A DNA stretch of 64,000 nucleotides from Flavobacteriaceae bacterium (GTDB lineage Bacteria > Bacteroidota > Bacteroidia > Flavobacteriales > Flavobacteriaceae): NCBI GenBank assembly GCA_029248885.1, contig JAQWIL010000003.1:1-64000 (forward strand), given 5' to 3'. Numbering within the stretch: position 1 is the first letter of the stretch; each line of letters begins with the position of its first letter. The translations under genes were made by a program, and so were the position numbers. Below are positions 27,105 through 37,794 of the stretch, one piece after another. Below the pieces are notes generated by a model, which was not told the origin of the DNA, did no database searches, and saw only the letters and a program-made list of their open reading frames with translations.

Positions 27105-28193
27105 TTGCAAAAAACATCTAACCGAGCGTTTTTATATGACCTGGGGGGTTATCTAGCCACTGGCTTTATTTTGATTTGTGTTGCCATATCCGTCTTAGCC
27201 TATGTCATTGCACCCGATAACTCGGTCAATGCCAATCAAATGCATTTATCCATACATTCTCAGCCACCAGGATTTAAGGTAAAGATGCTTCATGTGCCCA
27301 CTGCTGCAGATAAAGTTCATTCCCGACTATCCACGTTGTTATTTGGCAACCCCAATCTTGGCAATTTATACCCGATTTCATCTTACCAAGTTGAGGAAGA
27401 CGGAATTTGGATTGAACATTTCAACTTTGATTCTCCTGGCCAAAAGCAGTGGTTTCCGATGACTGCTTTCAGTGGACTTGTATCGGTTTCTGAAATCGTT
27501 GATTATCATATCTCAGACCATCGCTTTATGTTGGGAACCGATTTGTTTGGAAGAGATGTCCTGAGCCGTTTGTTGGTCGGAACACGGATTTCCCTTTCCA
27601 TTGGCTTGATCTCGGTATTTATATCGCTGATCGTTGGTGTTATTCTGGGGAGTTTAGGCGGATTTTATGGCGGTTTGGTTGACAAGATTGTCATGTGGAT
27701 TATCAATGTCACTTGGTCAATCCCGACTTTATTGCTTGTCATTGCGATCTCTGTTGCTTTGGGGAAAGGATTTTGGCAAGTTTTTATTGCTGTTGGTTTG
27801 ACCATGTGGGTGGAGGTGGCTCGTATTGTTCGGGGTCAAGTGATGAGCATCAAAAACCGTCAATATGTAATTGCCACCCAGGTACTAGGATTTTCTGCTT
27901 TTCGCACACTTTTTGGACACATCCTTCCAAACGCTTTTGGACCTTTAGTCGTCATTACCGCTTCCAATTTTGCAGCAGCGATTCTCATAGAAAGTGGATT
28001 GAGTTTTTTGGGGATTGGCGTCCAACCACCGATTCCCAGCTGGGGCACAATGATTAAGGATCACTATCAATTTTTAGTTATGGGAAAACCCTATTTGGCA
28101 TTGATCCCTGGACTTGCCATTATGCTTTTAGTGAGCTCTTTTATGCTGATTGGAAACAGTTTGAGAGACCGATTCGATCCAGTGAAACGTTAA
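27105..28193 (+). CDS. OppC/DppC-like ABC transporter permease without adjacent partners
   Basis: The 362-residue permease has an N-terminal transmembrane helix, an unusually long extracytoplasmic segment of about 110 residues (roughly 50-140), then the BPD_transp_1 core. It contains the DppC hallmark HxLGTDxxGRD as RFMLGTDLFGRDVLSR. It also has an EAA-loop like stretch ending in FGHILPNAFGPL, and FLGIGVQPPIPSWG. Such permeases pair with an OppB-type permease, two ATPases and a binding protein. None is in the neighbourhood, so they must be encoded elsewhere. The start is TTG at 27105, since no ATG precedes the first helix. It abuts rodA tail to tail. Confidence 0.9.
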   Translation: MQKTSNRAFLYDLGGYLATGFILICVAISVLAYVIAPDNSVNANQMHLSIHSQPPGFKVKMLHVPTAADKVHSRLSTLLFGNPNLGNLYPISSYQVEEDGIWIEHFNFDSPGQKQWFPMTAFSGLVSVSEIVDYHISDHRFMLGTDLFGRDVLSRLLVGTRISLSIGLISVFISLIVGVILGSLGGFYGGLVDKIVMWIINVTWSIPTLLLVIAISVALGKGFWQVFIAVGLTMWVEVARIVRGQVMSIKNRQYVIATQVLGFSAFRTLFGHILPNAFGPLVVITASNFAAAILIESGLSFLGIGVQPPIPSWGTMIKDHYQFLVMGKPYLALIPGLAIMLLVSSFMLIGNSLRDRFDPVKR

Positions 28194-29450
28194 CTACCAC
28201 TCGTTAACTCGGTTGGCATCGAGTTTCAAATAGATTCCCAACAACAGGCTAAACGCCAAAAGATTCGAACCACCATAACTCAAATAGGGCAGTGGGATTC
28301 CTATGGTGGGAAGTAGACCGAGAACCATACCCAAATTAATACTAAAATGAGCAAACAAAAGGCAGACCACGCAATAACAATAAATTCTACTGAAATTGTT
28401 TTTTTGTCGCCGAGAGGTCAGAAGTATGCGCAGCATTAAAATCATAAAGAGCACAATCACGGCAAAAGAACCGACAAAGCCCCACTCTTCACCAACAGTT
28501 GTAAAAATATAATCTGTCTGTTGTTCAGGAACAAAATTCCCTTTGGTTTGTGTGCCTTCAAGAAAGCCCTTTCCGAGCACGCCTCCAGATCCGATTGCAA
28601 TTTGAGATTGGTTGATGTTGTACCCGATCCCTTGGGTGTCCACTTCACGACCTAAAACAATGTTGAATCGATCACGGTGTCGTTGCTCAAATACATTTTC
28701 AAATACGAAATCAACGGACTGGATAAATGCGCTAGCCAAAACAAGGGTTAAAAGTGTAGACAGAAGTCTTTTTCTGCGTCTCTTTCTGTCCAGTCCAATA
28801 ATATATACAAGACCCAATCCCAACACAATAGCTGTTGCGATGGTATTGCCAATCAAAAGAGTAATAATAAATAAAACAATAAGCCCAATACATAAAAATA
28901 AATATTGAGTGGGGAGTTTTTCTGTGTGTAAAACCAAAAGAAAGCTAAGAAACACAACAGTGCTACCTGGATCTGGTTGTGGCAATATAATCAGCGCTGG
29001 CAGGAAGATAAGAACGAAGGACGTGAGTTGATCGGATAGTGTTGTTAAGTCTGTATTGATTTCACTCAAGTGCTTGGTCAGTGCCAAGGCAGTGATTACT
29101 TTGGCAAATTCTGCAGGCTGAAAGCTAAAGCCAGCTATGGAATACCATGATTTTGCTCCAGAGACTTCCTTTCCAAAAACAAAAAGACCGATGAGTAAAG
29201 CAATAATGATCAAATAGAAAATACTAGAATAGCGCTCATAGACCTTCACTTTTAGAAATTGAAGAAAGAAAATGAGACCGACACTCAGAATCCCAAAGAA
29301 CAATTGCTTTCCAAAAGTGTGATTCAAAGAAAGCATACTTTCCTCTTGGGTATGCCCAATGGAGTATATATTGATCAGCCCAATTGCCACCAGAGCGAAA
29401 TACGCCAAAAACGTATACCAATCAAACTTTAAAAGAAATTTGTTATTCAT
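28194..29450 (-). CDS. rodA: Rod shape-determining SEDS glycosyltransferase RodA
   Basis: The polytopic SEDS protein of 418 residues contains PEQQTDYIFTTVGEEWGF, holding the catalytic Asp of RodA/FtsW enzymes, and GIPLPYLSYGGSNL near the C-terminus. RodA polymerises lipid II glycan strands in the elongasome and works with PBP2, whose gene precedes it with an 8-base overlap (ATGAATAA). I chose ATG at 29450 over the TTG three codons earlier because of that overlap. It is the last gene of the mre/mrd operon. Confidence 0.95.
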   Translation of the reverse strand: MNNKFLLKFDWYTFLAYFALVAIGLINIYSIGHTQEESMLSLNHTFGKQLFFGILSVGLIFFLQFLKVKVYERYSSIFYLIIIALLIGLFVFGKEVSGAKSWYSIAGFSFQPAEFAKVITALALTKHLSEINTDLTTLSDQLTSFVLIFLPALIILPQPDPGSTVVFLSFLLVLHTEKLPTQYLFLCIGLIVLFIITLLIGNTIATAIVLGLGLVYIIGLDRKRRRKRLLSTLLTLVLASAFIQSVDFVFENVFEQRHRDRFNIVLGREVDTQGIGYNINQSQIAIGSGGVLGKGFLEGTQTKGNFVPEQQTDYIFTTVGEEWGFVGSFAVIVLFMILMLRILLTSRRQKNNFSRIYCYCVVCLLFAHFSINLGMVLGLLPTIGIPLPYLSYGGSNLLAFSLLLGIYLKLDANRVNEW

Positions 29451-31305
29451 TGATTTCAAAAGGTTTACCGCTCAATGGCTTTTGATACTCATCTACTAAA
29501 CTTCCGTTTACCATTCGATTTTCTAGGTAGGTTCTTCTCACATTACCAGTGAGATATTTTTCAATGACCAAACTTGCGATTGGCGCAGCCCATCGCCCAC
29601 CCCAATATCCATTCTCCACAAAAACAGCGACAGCAATTTTTGGATTTTCTCTTGGGGCAAAGGCAACAAACATGGAGTGGTCGGTTAACTGAACCTTTTC
29701 ACCGTCTATTCTCACAAAATTTTCAACGGTTCCTGTTTTTCCACAGACCTCAACACCTGGAACCCGAGCGATACGAGCTGTACCCCACTTGACAACATTG
29801 GACATGCCCTCTACCACTGGCTCAAAATGAATTGAGTCTATGGTTGTGTAGTTTGGTTTTTTGTATTTCTCAGCAATAGAATCTCGTTGTAGTTTTTTGA
29901 CAAAATGAGGTTTGTAGAAAAATCCTCTATTTGCAATCGTTGCAACCATATTGGCCAACTGAATTGGGGTAGTTAACACTTCACCCTGCCCAATTGAGTT
30001 GGAGAGTGAGGTTGTTGCTCCCCAACGTTGGTTGGGATACCAGTAATCATAATAATCCGAATTCGGAATAAACCCTTTTTGCCCAGTGGGGTGATCATAC
30101 CCTAGATAATTTCCCATTCCGAAACTTTTGACGTGATTGCTCCATATGTTCATCCCCTTCTTTGGATCGTTCAACCGATCAATGGTTTGGCGATATACGG
30201 TGGCAAAGTAGGTGTTACATGAATTGTAAATCCCGCTGTTTAGTCGATTTTTAGTTCCGTAGCTACAATGGCATTTCATAAAGTCATTTCGGCCATAATA
30301 GTGTCCCTCATTACATTGCACACGAAATCGGGGCGTAATCGCCTTCTCTTGCAGTGCAATCAGCGCATTGACGAGCTTAAATGGAGACCCAGGCGGATAT
30401 TGACCTTGCAGGCCACGATCAAAAAGGGGACGGTTAATGGTGTCATTTTTTAAAATCGTGAAATTTTCAGATCGGTTTCGTCCTACCAATAAATCTGGCG
30501 AGTATGTCGGCGTACTTACGTTGACTAGAATCTCACCTGTTTCAGGCTCAATAGCAACGATTCCCCCTCTTTTGTTTTGTAGAAGTTTTTGCCCATACTC
30601 TTGAAGGGCAATATCAATTGTCAAGTAAATATCTTGCGCCTTTGTCGGTAGGGTATCGAGCTCCCCTTTTTGATAGGGTCCAATCACACGATTAAATTTG
30701 TCTCGTTGTAAATAGCGAACGCCTTTTACGCCTCTCAACATTTTTTCATAGGTTTTCTCGATCCCTTGCCGTCCGATCAATTCGCCAGATTGGTAATAAG
30801 GATCTCTTCTGAGATCAAATCGATTGACCTCGCTGATATACCCCAAAATATTGGAAGAAGAGGAAGTATTGTATTTTCGAACAGCTCTCTTTTGGACATA
30901 AAACCCACGGTATTTCCAGAGTTTCTCTTGAAGGGAAGCATAATCACTTTTGGATATTTGTGCCAAAAAGACGGAGGGTTTTCTTGTGGAATATGAGCGA
31001 GCTTCTTTGATTTTATCGGTGAGGGATTTTTTGTTAATCTTCAATAGATTGCAAAACTCTACCGTATCAAGTTGCTGCAATTGCCGCGGTATGACCATAA
31101 GGTCGTAGGTGGGTTGATTTTCGACAATCAACGTTCCATTTCGATCATAAATAAATCCCCGCTCGGGATAGATATATTCTCTAAATACGGAGTTTTGAAG
31201 GGATTGACTTTCGTAGTCTGAACTAAAAACCTGTAAACTAAAGAGGCGGATTGTAAAAATAATACCACTGCTTACAACAAGGACGAAAAGTAGGCTTTTT
31301 CTCAT
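29443..31305 (-). CDS. mrdA: Penicillin-binding protein 2 (elongasome transpeptidase)
   Basis: The class B PBP of 620 residues has an N-terminal anchor (residues 5-23), a PBP dimer/pedestal region (PERGFIYDRNGTLIVENQ) and a transpeptidase domain with all three active-site motifs: SxxK as SPFK in PPGSPFKLVNA, SxN as SCN in YNSCNTYF, and KTG in CGKTGTVEN. It cross-links peptidoglycan during lateral wall growth with RodA. The start overlaps mreD by 4 bases. Length is normal. Confidence 0.96.
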   Translation of the reverse strand: MRKSLLFVLVVSSGIIFTIRLFSLQVFSSDYESQSLQNSVFREYIYPERGFIYDRNGTLIVENQPTYDLMVIPRQLQQLDTVEFCNLLKINKKSLTDKIKEARSYSTRKPSVFLAQISKSDYASLQEKLWKYRGFYVQKRAVRKYNTSSSSNILGYISEVNRFDLRRDPYYQSGELIGRQGIEKTYEKMLRGVKGVRYLQRDKFNRVIGPYQKGELDTLPTKAQDIYLTIDIALQEYGQKLLQNKRGGIVAIEPETGEILVNVSTPTYSPDLLVGRNRSENFTILKNDTINRPLFDRGLQGQYPPGSPFKLVNALIALQEKAITPRFRVQCNEGHYYGRNDFMKCHCSYGTKNRLNSGIYNSCNTYFATVYRQTIDRLNDPKKGMNIWSNHVKSFGMGNYLGYDHPTGQKGFIPNSDYYDYWYPNQRWGATTSLSNSIGQGEVLTTPIQLANMVATIANRGFFYKPHFVKKLQRDSIAEKYKKPNYTTIDSIHFEPVVEGMSNVVKWGTARIARVPGVEVCGKTGTVENFVRIDGEKVQLTDHSMFVAFAPRENPKIAVAVFVENGYWGGRWAAPIASLVIEKYLTGNVRRTYLENRMVNGSLVDEYQKPLSGKPFEINE

Positions 31306-31808
31306 TGTTTATTTTTTCGCAACAAAAACATAATTGCAATTAAATATAACAATGTATATAGACTCTCAAAAATAAATTGGCGAATTACCCAAAGCCACTG
31401 TGACCAGCTCGACACCCCAAAGACATAAAACACCATATGATGAATCAACACGATGTTTAATGAGTATGCAGACAAGGCAAGCAGTGGCGTCTGTTGTAAG
31501 CGGATATTGACATATCCGTGGTTTTTACCAAAAACCGATGTGATGATAAAAGGTCTGAGAAAAGCTGCGGTAACACATGCCGCTGCTTGGAGACCCATTG
31601 TTGAGTGTAGGATGTCCAAGTAAAGACCATAGAGAAAGGCGGCAAAAAGGTAAAAGGTCTGATCGGCATCCGTTGGATAAAAGATCAAGAAAAGGAGTGT
31701 AACGTGTGGAACCAGTTGTGTGCCCAAATCAAATTGGTCAAACACCATCACTTGAAGAATGGGCAACAAAAAAAAGTAGGCAATAAAGGGATATGATCTA
31801 CTTTTCAT
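31302..31808 (-). CDS. mreD: Rod shape-determining protein MreD
   Basis: The 168-residue protein has about five transmembrane helices and the sequence FYPTDADQTFYLFAAFLYGLYLDIL (two halves), similar to the conserved MreD core. MreD links MreC to the elongasome in the inner membrane. Sequence conservation is low in this family, and the position between mreC (11-base overlap) and mrdA (4-base overlap) is the strongest support. Confidence 0.9.
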   Translation of the reverse strand: MKSRSYPFIAYFFLLPILQVMVFDQFDLGTQLVPHVTLLFLIFYPTDADQTFYLFAAFLYGLYLDILHSTMGLQAAACVTAAFLRPFIITSVFGKNHGYVNIRLQQTPLLALSAYSLNIVLIHHMVFYVFGVSSWSQWLWVIRQFIFESLYTLLYLIAIMFLLRKNKQ

Positions 31809-32598
31809 TGGTCGATTGTTGAACAGATTGAACTTCTTCTGCTAGTGGATGATCGATCGCAAAAACCGTTCCCAAATTGGTCATATCTTGAAAAAGAGAA
31901 ATTTCAATATCGTAAAAACTTGTTGAAGGGTCGTCAACAAAGTTTGAAATTGACCCGATGGGAAGATTTGGCGGAAAAATCGTTGACATCCCACCGGTTT
32001 GAATCGTATCACCGATTTTGATTGTAGCCGTTTTTGGAACATCGAAAAGTTTCATTTTGGTTGGGTCATCCCCTGTCCAGGTTAAGCTTCCAAAATGATT
32101 GCTGTTTTTCAGCTTTGCATTGATCTTTAAGTCTTTGTTTAAAATTGAAATTGCCTGTGAATATCGGGCTTGTACAAACTGCACAACTCCTACGATTCCT
32201 TGCGCAGTCACCAGTCCCATTTCATTTTTAATACCACTGTTCATACCGCCTTTAAGGGTAATATAGTTATAGCTATTGGTAAAGGAATTTCGAATCACTT
32301 GGAGGGGTATAGAGCTGTAATATAATGAGTCAGAAGGGAGTTTTTCTTTATATAGAATTTGATCAAGGAGAATTTGATTTTCTTGTAGAAGACGATTGTT
32401 ACTTTCTCGCAAATTGGTATAGCTTGTAAAAGAATTGATAATATCACTGAATTGTGCGCCAAAAAAAACACCAACATTCGCAACCAAGCTGCGGTGATAA
32501 GCACTTGACTGTTGCAATAAGAAAATACTCAATGAAATAAGCATGAGATAAACCAAGCCGTTACGAAATCGAATAATGGCGTTGACAAGCTGCTGCAT
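31798..32598 (-). CDS. mreC: Rod shape-determining protein MreC
   Basis: The 266 residues comprise one N-terminal membrane anchor (about 14-30), a coiled-coil stretch (about 60-90, ESNNRLLQENQILLDQIL), and a periplasmic beta-domain containing the GIVGVVQFVQARYSQAISI and GDTIQTGGMSTIFPPNLPIG signatures. MreC is the periplasmic scaffold that activates PBP2. It lies 7 bases after mreB and before mreD in the usual order. Confidence 0.95.
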   Translation of the reverse strand: MQQLVNAIIRFRNGLVYLMLISLSIFLLQQSSAYHRSLVANVGVFFGAQFSDIINSFTSYTNLRESNNRLLQENQILLDQILYKEKLPSDSLYYSSIPLQVIRNSFTNSYNYITLKGGMNSGIKNEMGLVTAQGIVGVVQFVQARYSQAISILNKDLKINAKLKNSNHFGSLTWTGDDPTKMKLFDVPKTATIKIGDTIQTGGMSTIFPPNLPIGSISNFVDDPSTSFYDIEISLFQDMTNLGTVFAIDHPLAEEVQSVQQSTNEK

Positions 32599-32605
32599 TG
32601 TTCAG

Positions 32606-33634
32606 CTATTTAACAAGGATTGTTTTGTACTGATCAATGTTTTTTAATGCGATCCCAGTTCCCCGAACAACTGCCCGTAATGGGTCTTCAGCGATAAAAA
32701 TTGGGAGATCAGTTTTTTGGGATAACCGCTTGTCCAACCCACGAAGCATGGAGCCACCACCAGCAAGGTAAACACCTGTATTGTAGATATCTGCTGCAAG
32801 TTCTGGAGGGGTTTGAGAAAGGGTTTCCATAACGGAATCCTCAATTCGTATAATTGATTTGTCAAGTGCCTTTGCAATTTCCCGATAAGAAATAACAGTT
32901 TCTTTGGGCTTACCTGTCAGCAAATCCCTTCCTTGAACCGTCATGTCTTCAGGTGGGTTTTCCAATTCTTCTAGTGCAGAACCAATCAAAATTTTCACCC
33001 GCTCTGCGGTACGCTCACCAACATATAAATTGTGTTGAGTTCGCATATAGTAAATGATGTCATTTGTAAACACGTCACCAGCTACTTTGACGGACTTATC
33101 ACAAACAATCCCAGAGAGAGCAATCACAGCAATTTCTGTTGTTCCTCCTCCGATATCGATAATCATATTCCCTTTGGGTTGCATAATATTTACGCCGATC
33201 CCTATGGCAGCAGCCATCGGTTCGTGAATCAAATACACTTCTTTTCCATTTACACGCTCCGCTGATTCGCGAACAGCTCGCATTTCAACCTCGGTGATTC
33301 CTGATGGAATGCAGATTACCATACGTAAAGCAGGGGTAAAAAATCGTTTTTTGAGTGCAGGAATGTTTTTGATAAACATACTGATCATCTGCTCGGAAGC
33401 GTCGAAGTCGGCAATCACACCATCTTTGAGGGGTCGTATGGTTTTGATGTTTTCATGTGTTTTCCCTTGCATCAAAGCAGCTTCATGCCCAACAGCAATG
33501 ATTTTATTTGTGACACGATCACGTGCAACGATGGATGGGCTATCAACAACCACATTGTCATTATGGATAATTAGGGTATTTGCAGTACCTAAGTCAATTG
33601 CAATGTTTTCAGTTAAGAAATCGAAAAAACCCAT
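32606..33634 (-). CDS. mreB: Rod shape-determining actin-like protein MreB
   Basis: The 342-residue actin homologue has phosphate 1 (IDLGTANTLI) and phosphate 2 (MIIDIGGGTTEIAVI) loops and the adenosine motif (YLAGGGSMLRGLD). MreB filaments direct the elongasome around the cell. It is the first gene of the mreB-mreC-mreD-mrdA-rodA operon. It follows purH by 32 bases, and a near-consensus TAATTTTA box at 33642-33649 is the likely separate promoter. This gene order is conserved in flavobacteria. Confidence 0.97.
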   Translation of the reverse strand: MGFFDFLTENIAIDLGTANTLIIHNDNVVVDSPSIVARDRVTNKIIAVGHEAALMQGKTHENIKTIRPLKDGVIADFDASEQMISMFIKNIPALKKRFFTPALRMVICIPSGITEVEMRAVRESAERVNGKEVYLIHEPMAAAIGIGVNIMQPKGNMIIDIGGGTTEIAVIALSGIVCDKSVKVAGDVFTNDIIYYMRTQHNLYVGERTAERVKILIGSALEELENPPEDMTVQGRDLLTGKPKETVISYREIAKALDKSIIRIEDSVMETLSQTPPELAADIYNTGVYLAGGGSMLRGLDKRLSQKTDLPIFIAEDPLRAVVRGTGIALKNIDQYKTILVK

Positions 33635-33666
33635 TATGAACTAAAATTAAAGTGTAATTATACGAA

Positions 33667-35193
33667 TTAATGTTTAAAATGGCGTACCCCTGTCATCACC
33701 ATGACCATTTGATTGGCATTGCAATAGTCGATACTTTGTTGGTCTTTTATTGAACCACCTGGTTGAATAACAACCTTTATGCCTGCGCTGTGGGCAATCT
33801 CTACACAGTCCGGAAAAGGGAAAAACGCATCGCTTGCCATGACTGCACCATTTAGATCAAAACCAAAGGTTTCTGCTTTTTTGATTGCTTGTTTGAGCGC
33901 ATCAACTCTAGATGTTTGACCCGTTCCAGACGCAAGCAATTGCATGCCCTTTGCCAAAACAATAGTGTTTGATTTTGTGTTTTTACAGATGTTAGAGGCA
34001 AACAACATGTCTTCCACTTGTTCTGCAGAAGGTTTTGTAGCGGTTGCCGTTTGTAGCATTTGCTCATGATCAATTACTTGATCTTTTTCTTGTACGAGAT
34101 ATCCGTTAAGACAGCTCCGAACCAGTTTAACAATGTGCGTGTTTGTTTTTTGAGCTAATAAAATTCGATTTTTCTTGTTTTTGAGTAAGGTTAGTGCTTT
34201 CTCATCAAAGGATGGTGCAATGATGACTTCACAAAACAAGTCATGGATTTGTCGAGCGGTTTCGATATCAATCGGACGATTTGCAATCAAAATCCCTCCA
34301 AAAGCAGAGATTGGATCACCAGCAAGCGCAGCAGCATAGGCGTCGCTGAGCGTACTTCTAGTCGCAAGTCCACAGGCGTTGTTATGCTTGAGGATGGCAA
34401 AAGTAGGATCGGTTTCTTCATGGGCTTCCATCAAGTTGAGCGCAGCATCAATATCAAGCAGGTTGTTATAAGACAATTCTTTTCCATTGAGCTTGTCAAA
34501 TAATTGTTCCAGATCGCCAAAGAAATATCCTTCCTGATGGGGATTTTCACCATATCGAAGCTGATGTCCCTTTTGAATGCTGAGTTTTAACGACGACGAC
34601 CCATTGTCAAAGTAGTTAAAAATGGCACTGTCATAATGAGAGGATACGTTAAATGAATGCTTTGCGAAATATTTGCGTTGTTCTAGAGTAAATGTTCCAT
34701 TTTGATCCACCAACAAAGAAGATAGCAACTTGTATTCTGATTTAGAAGCCACACATACCACATCGGCGTGATTTTTAGCTGCGGCTCGAATCAAGGCGAT
34801 TCCGCCAATATCAATCTTTTCTATAATTTCTTGCTCCGTACCACCAGCAGCTACAGTTTCTTCAAAAGGATACAAATCAACAATTACCAAGTCTACTGAT
34901 GGAATCTCATAGGTGGAGAGCTCTTCCTGATCACTGGTATTATTTCTTCGGTTGAGAATGCCGCCAAAAACTTTAGGGTGAAGGGTTTTTACACGCCCAC
35001 CTAGGATTGATGGATAGTCTGTAATCGACTCAACGCGAATGACCTCGACCCCCAGGGAATCAATATAATCAGCAGTGCCGCCCGTAGAATAGATTGTAAC
35101 GCCAAGTTGAAAGAGTTTTTCAACAATGGGATCTAGACCTTTCTTGTCAAAAACGGAAATTAGTGCGGATGAAACGCGGATTGAATCTTGCAT
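33667..35193 (-). CDS. purH: Bifunctional AICAR formyltransferase / IMP cyclohydrolase
   Basis: The protein begins with an MGS-like IMP cyclohydrolase domain (SALISVFDKKGLDPIVEKL, then IYSTGGTADYI and RVKTLHPKVFGGIL). It continues with the AICAR transformylase domain (LRYGENPHQEG, KHNNACGLA, SDAFFPFPD). It carries out the last two steps of purine synthesis. I chose ATG at 35193 (508 residues) over the TTG at 35202, because a TACTTTTG promoter box lies 17 bases upstream and the family usually starts just before SALIS. The gene precedes mreB, as in many relatives. Confidence 0.96.
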   Translation of the reverse strand: MQDSIRVSSALISVFDKKGLDPIVEKLFQLGVTIYSTGGTADYIDSLGVEVIRVESITDYPSILGGRVKTLHPKVFGGILNRRNNTSDQEELSTYEIPSVDLVIVDLYPFEETVAAGGTEQEIIEKIDIGGIALIRAAAKNHADVVCVASKSEYKLLSSLLVDQNGTFTLEQRKYFAKHSFNVSSHYDSAIFNYFDNGSSSLKLSIQKGHQLRYGENPHQEGYFFGDLEQLFDKLNGKELSYNNLLDIDAALNLMEAHEETDPTFAILKHNNACGLATRSTLSDAYAAALAGDPISAFGGILIANRPIDIETARQIHDLFCEVIIAPSFDEKALTLLKNKKNRILLAQKTNTHIVKLVRSCLNGYLVQEKDQVIDHEQMLQTATATKPSAEQVEDMLFASNICKNTKSNTIVLAKGMQLLASGTGQTSRVDALKQAIKKAETFGFDLNGAVMASDAFFPFPDCVEIAHSAGIKVVIQPGGSIKDQQSIDYCNANQMVMVMTGVRHFKH

Positions 35194-35210
35194 ATGCCCC
35201 AAATAGGTTG

Positions 35211-35218
35211 CAAAAGTA
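35211..35218 (-). promoter_or_regulatory. -7 box TACTTTTG of purH
   Basis: An exact TAnnTTTG match on the minus strand, 17 bases before the chosen ATG. It leaves almost no room for the alternative TTG at 35202. No -33 TTG is obvious. Confidence 0.5.
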
Positions 35219-35254
35219 GCAATTTTCAGGCGTATTATAGGTTCAGATTATAGA

Positions 35255-35710
35255 CTAAAACAAATGAATCGATACAAGATGATTCACTTCGCCTAAAAAA
35301 GCGGCGTCTTTTTCCGAAAACGCATGCAAGCGATTTGAGTCAATATCGATTTGTCCAATGTTGTTTTTGTTGACAAATAGTGGAATTACAATTTCGGATT
35401 TCACATCCAGACTACACGCGATATAGTTGTCTTGTGCATTTACGTCATCAACGATAAAATTTTCATTGCTTAGCGCAACCTGTCCACAAATCCCTTTCCC
35501 AAATGGAATGTGTGTGTGATCTGTTGGCTCGCCAACATAGGCCTTCAAAACCAACTCTTTTTTTTCAGGGTTGTGCAAATAATAGCCCACCCAGTCGTAG
35601 TGTTCAAAGTGATCATAGAGAAGTTGACAGATATATTGTAATCCAATTGTTTGACTTACGCCCGAGCTGAGTTTTTCGTCAATTATATTGAGCAATGAAT
35701 TAAATGTCAT
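35255..35710 (-). CDS. GAF-domain protein, free methionine-(R)-sulfoxide reductase-like
   Basis: The 151 residues form a single GAF domain with the fRMsr signature: GKGICG (Cys75), then IACS (Cys99), then SEIVIPL. The 24-residue spacing of the two Cys equals that of Cys94 and Cys118 in the E. coli enzyme, where Cys118 is the nucleophile. The third Cys, ten residues before the first, is His65 here. The likely role is reduction of free methionine-R-sulfoxide, but a GAF sensor that kept the fold cannot be excluded. It follows groEL, but a strong terminator lies between them, so it is probably transcribed separately at a low level. Confidence 0.8.
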   Translation of the reverse strand: MTFNSLLNIIDEKLSSGVSQTIGLQYICQLLYDHFEHYDWVGYYLHNPEKKELVLKAYVGEPTDHTHIPFGKGICGQVALSNENFIVDDVNAQDNYIACSLDVKSEIVIPLFVNKNNIGQIDIDSNRLHAFSEKDAAFLGEVNHLVSIHLF

Positions 35711-35738
35711 AGAAAAAAACTGCCCCTTCCGGGGCAGT
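35711..35738 (-). terminator. Intrinsic terminator of the groES-groEL operon
   Basis: An 8-bp GC-rich stem, ACTGCCCC (35719-35726) with GGGGCAGT (35731-35738) around a TTCC loop, is followed on the minus strand by seven T. It sits 19 bases after the groEL stop and just before the start of the GAF gene. Confidence 0.9.
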
Positions 35739-35756
35739 GATTTTAATGGTGTGATG

Positions 35757-37678
<1,922 letters not shown>

Positions 37679-37705
37679 AATTTAGTATACATTTTAGTTT
37701 TTGTT

Positions 37706-37722
37706 TGGCACGAATCGTGCCA
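37706..37722. promoter_or_regulatory. Perfect 17-bp palindrome upstream of groES, sigma-54 promoter-like
   Basis: TGGCACGAATCGTGCCA is an 8+1+8 inverted repeat starting 27 bases before the groES ATG. Read on the minus strand it has GG and GC at the spacing of a sigma-54 -24/-12 promoter (TGGCACG, four bases, then GTGC in place of TTGC). That would place the transcription start about 19 bases before groES. It may equally be a repressor operator. No CIRCE-type TTAGCACTC element is present. Confidence 0.5.
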
Positions 37723-37794
37723 GTGCAACTTCTTATGAAATCATCTGCCAAATCGTGACATTATGGCATTTTTTCTTGAATTGATTCGGAATGC

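Noticed and set aside
37679-37794. CIRCE/HrcA operator upstream of groES
   Set aside because: I looked for TTAGCACTC with its inverted partner and found none; the palindrome present is different.
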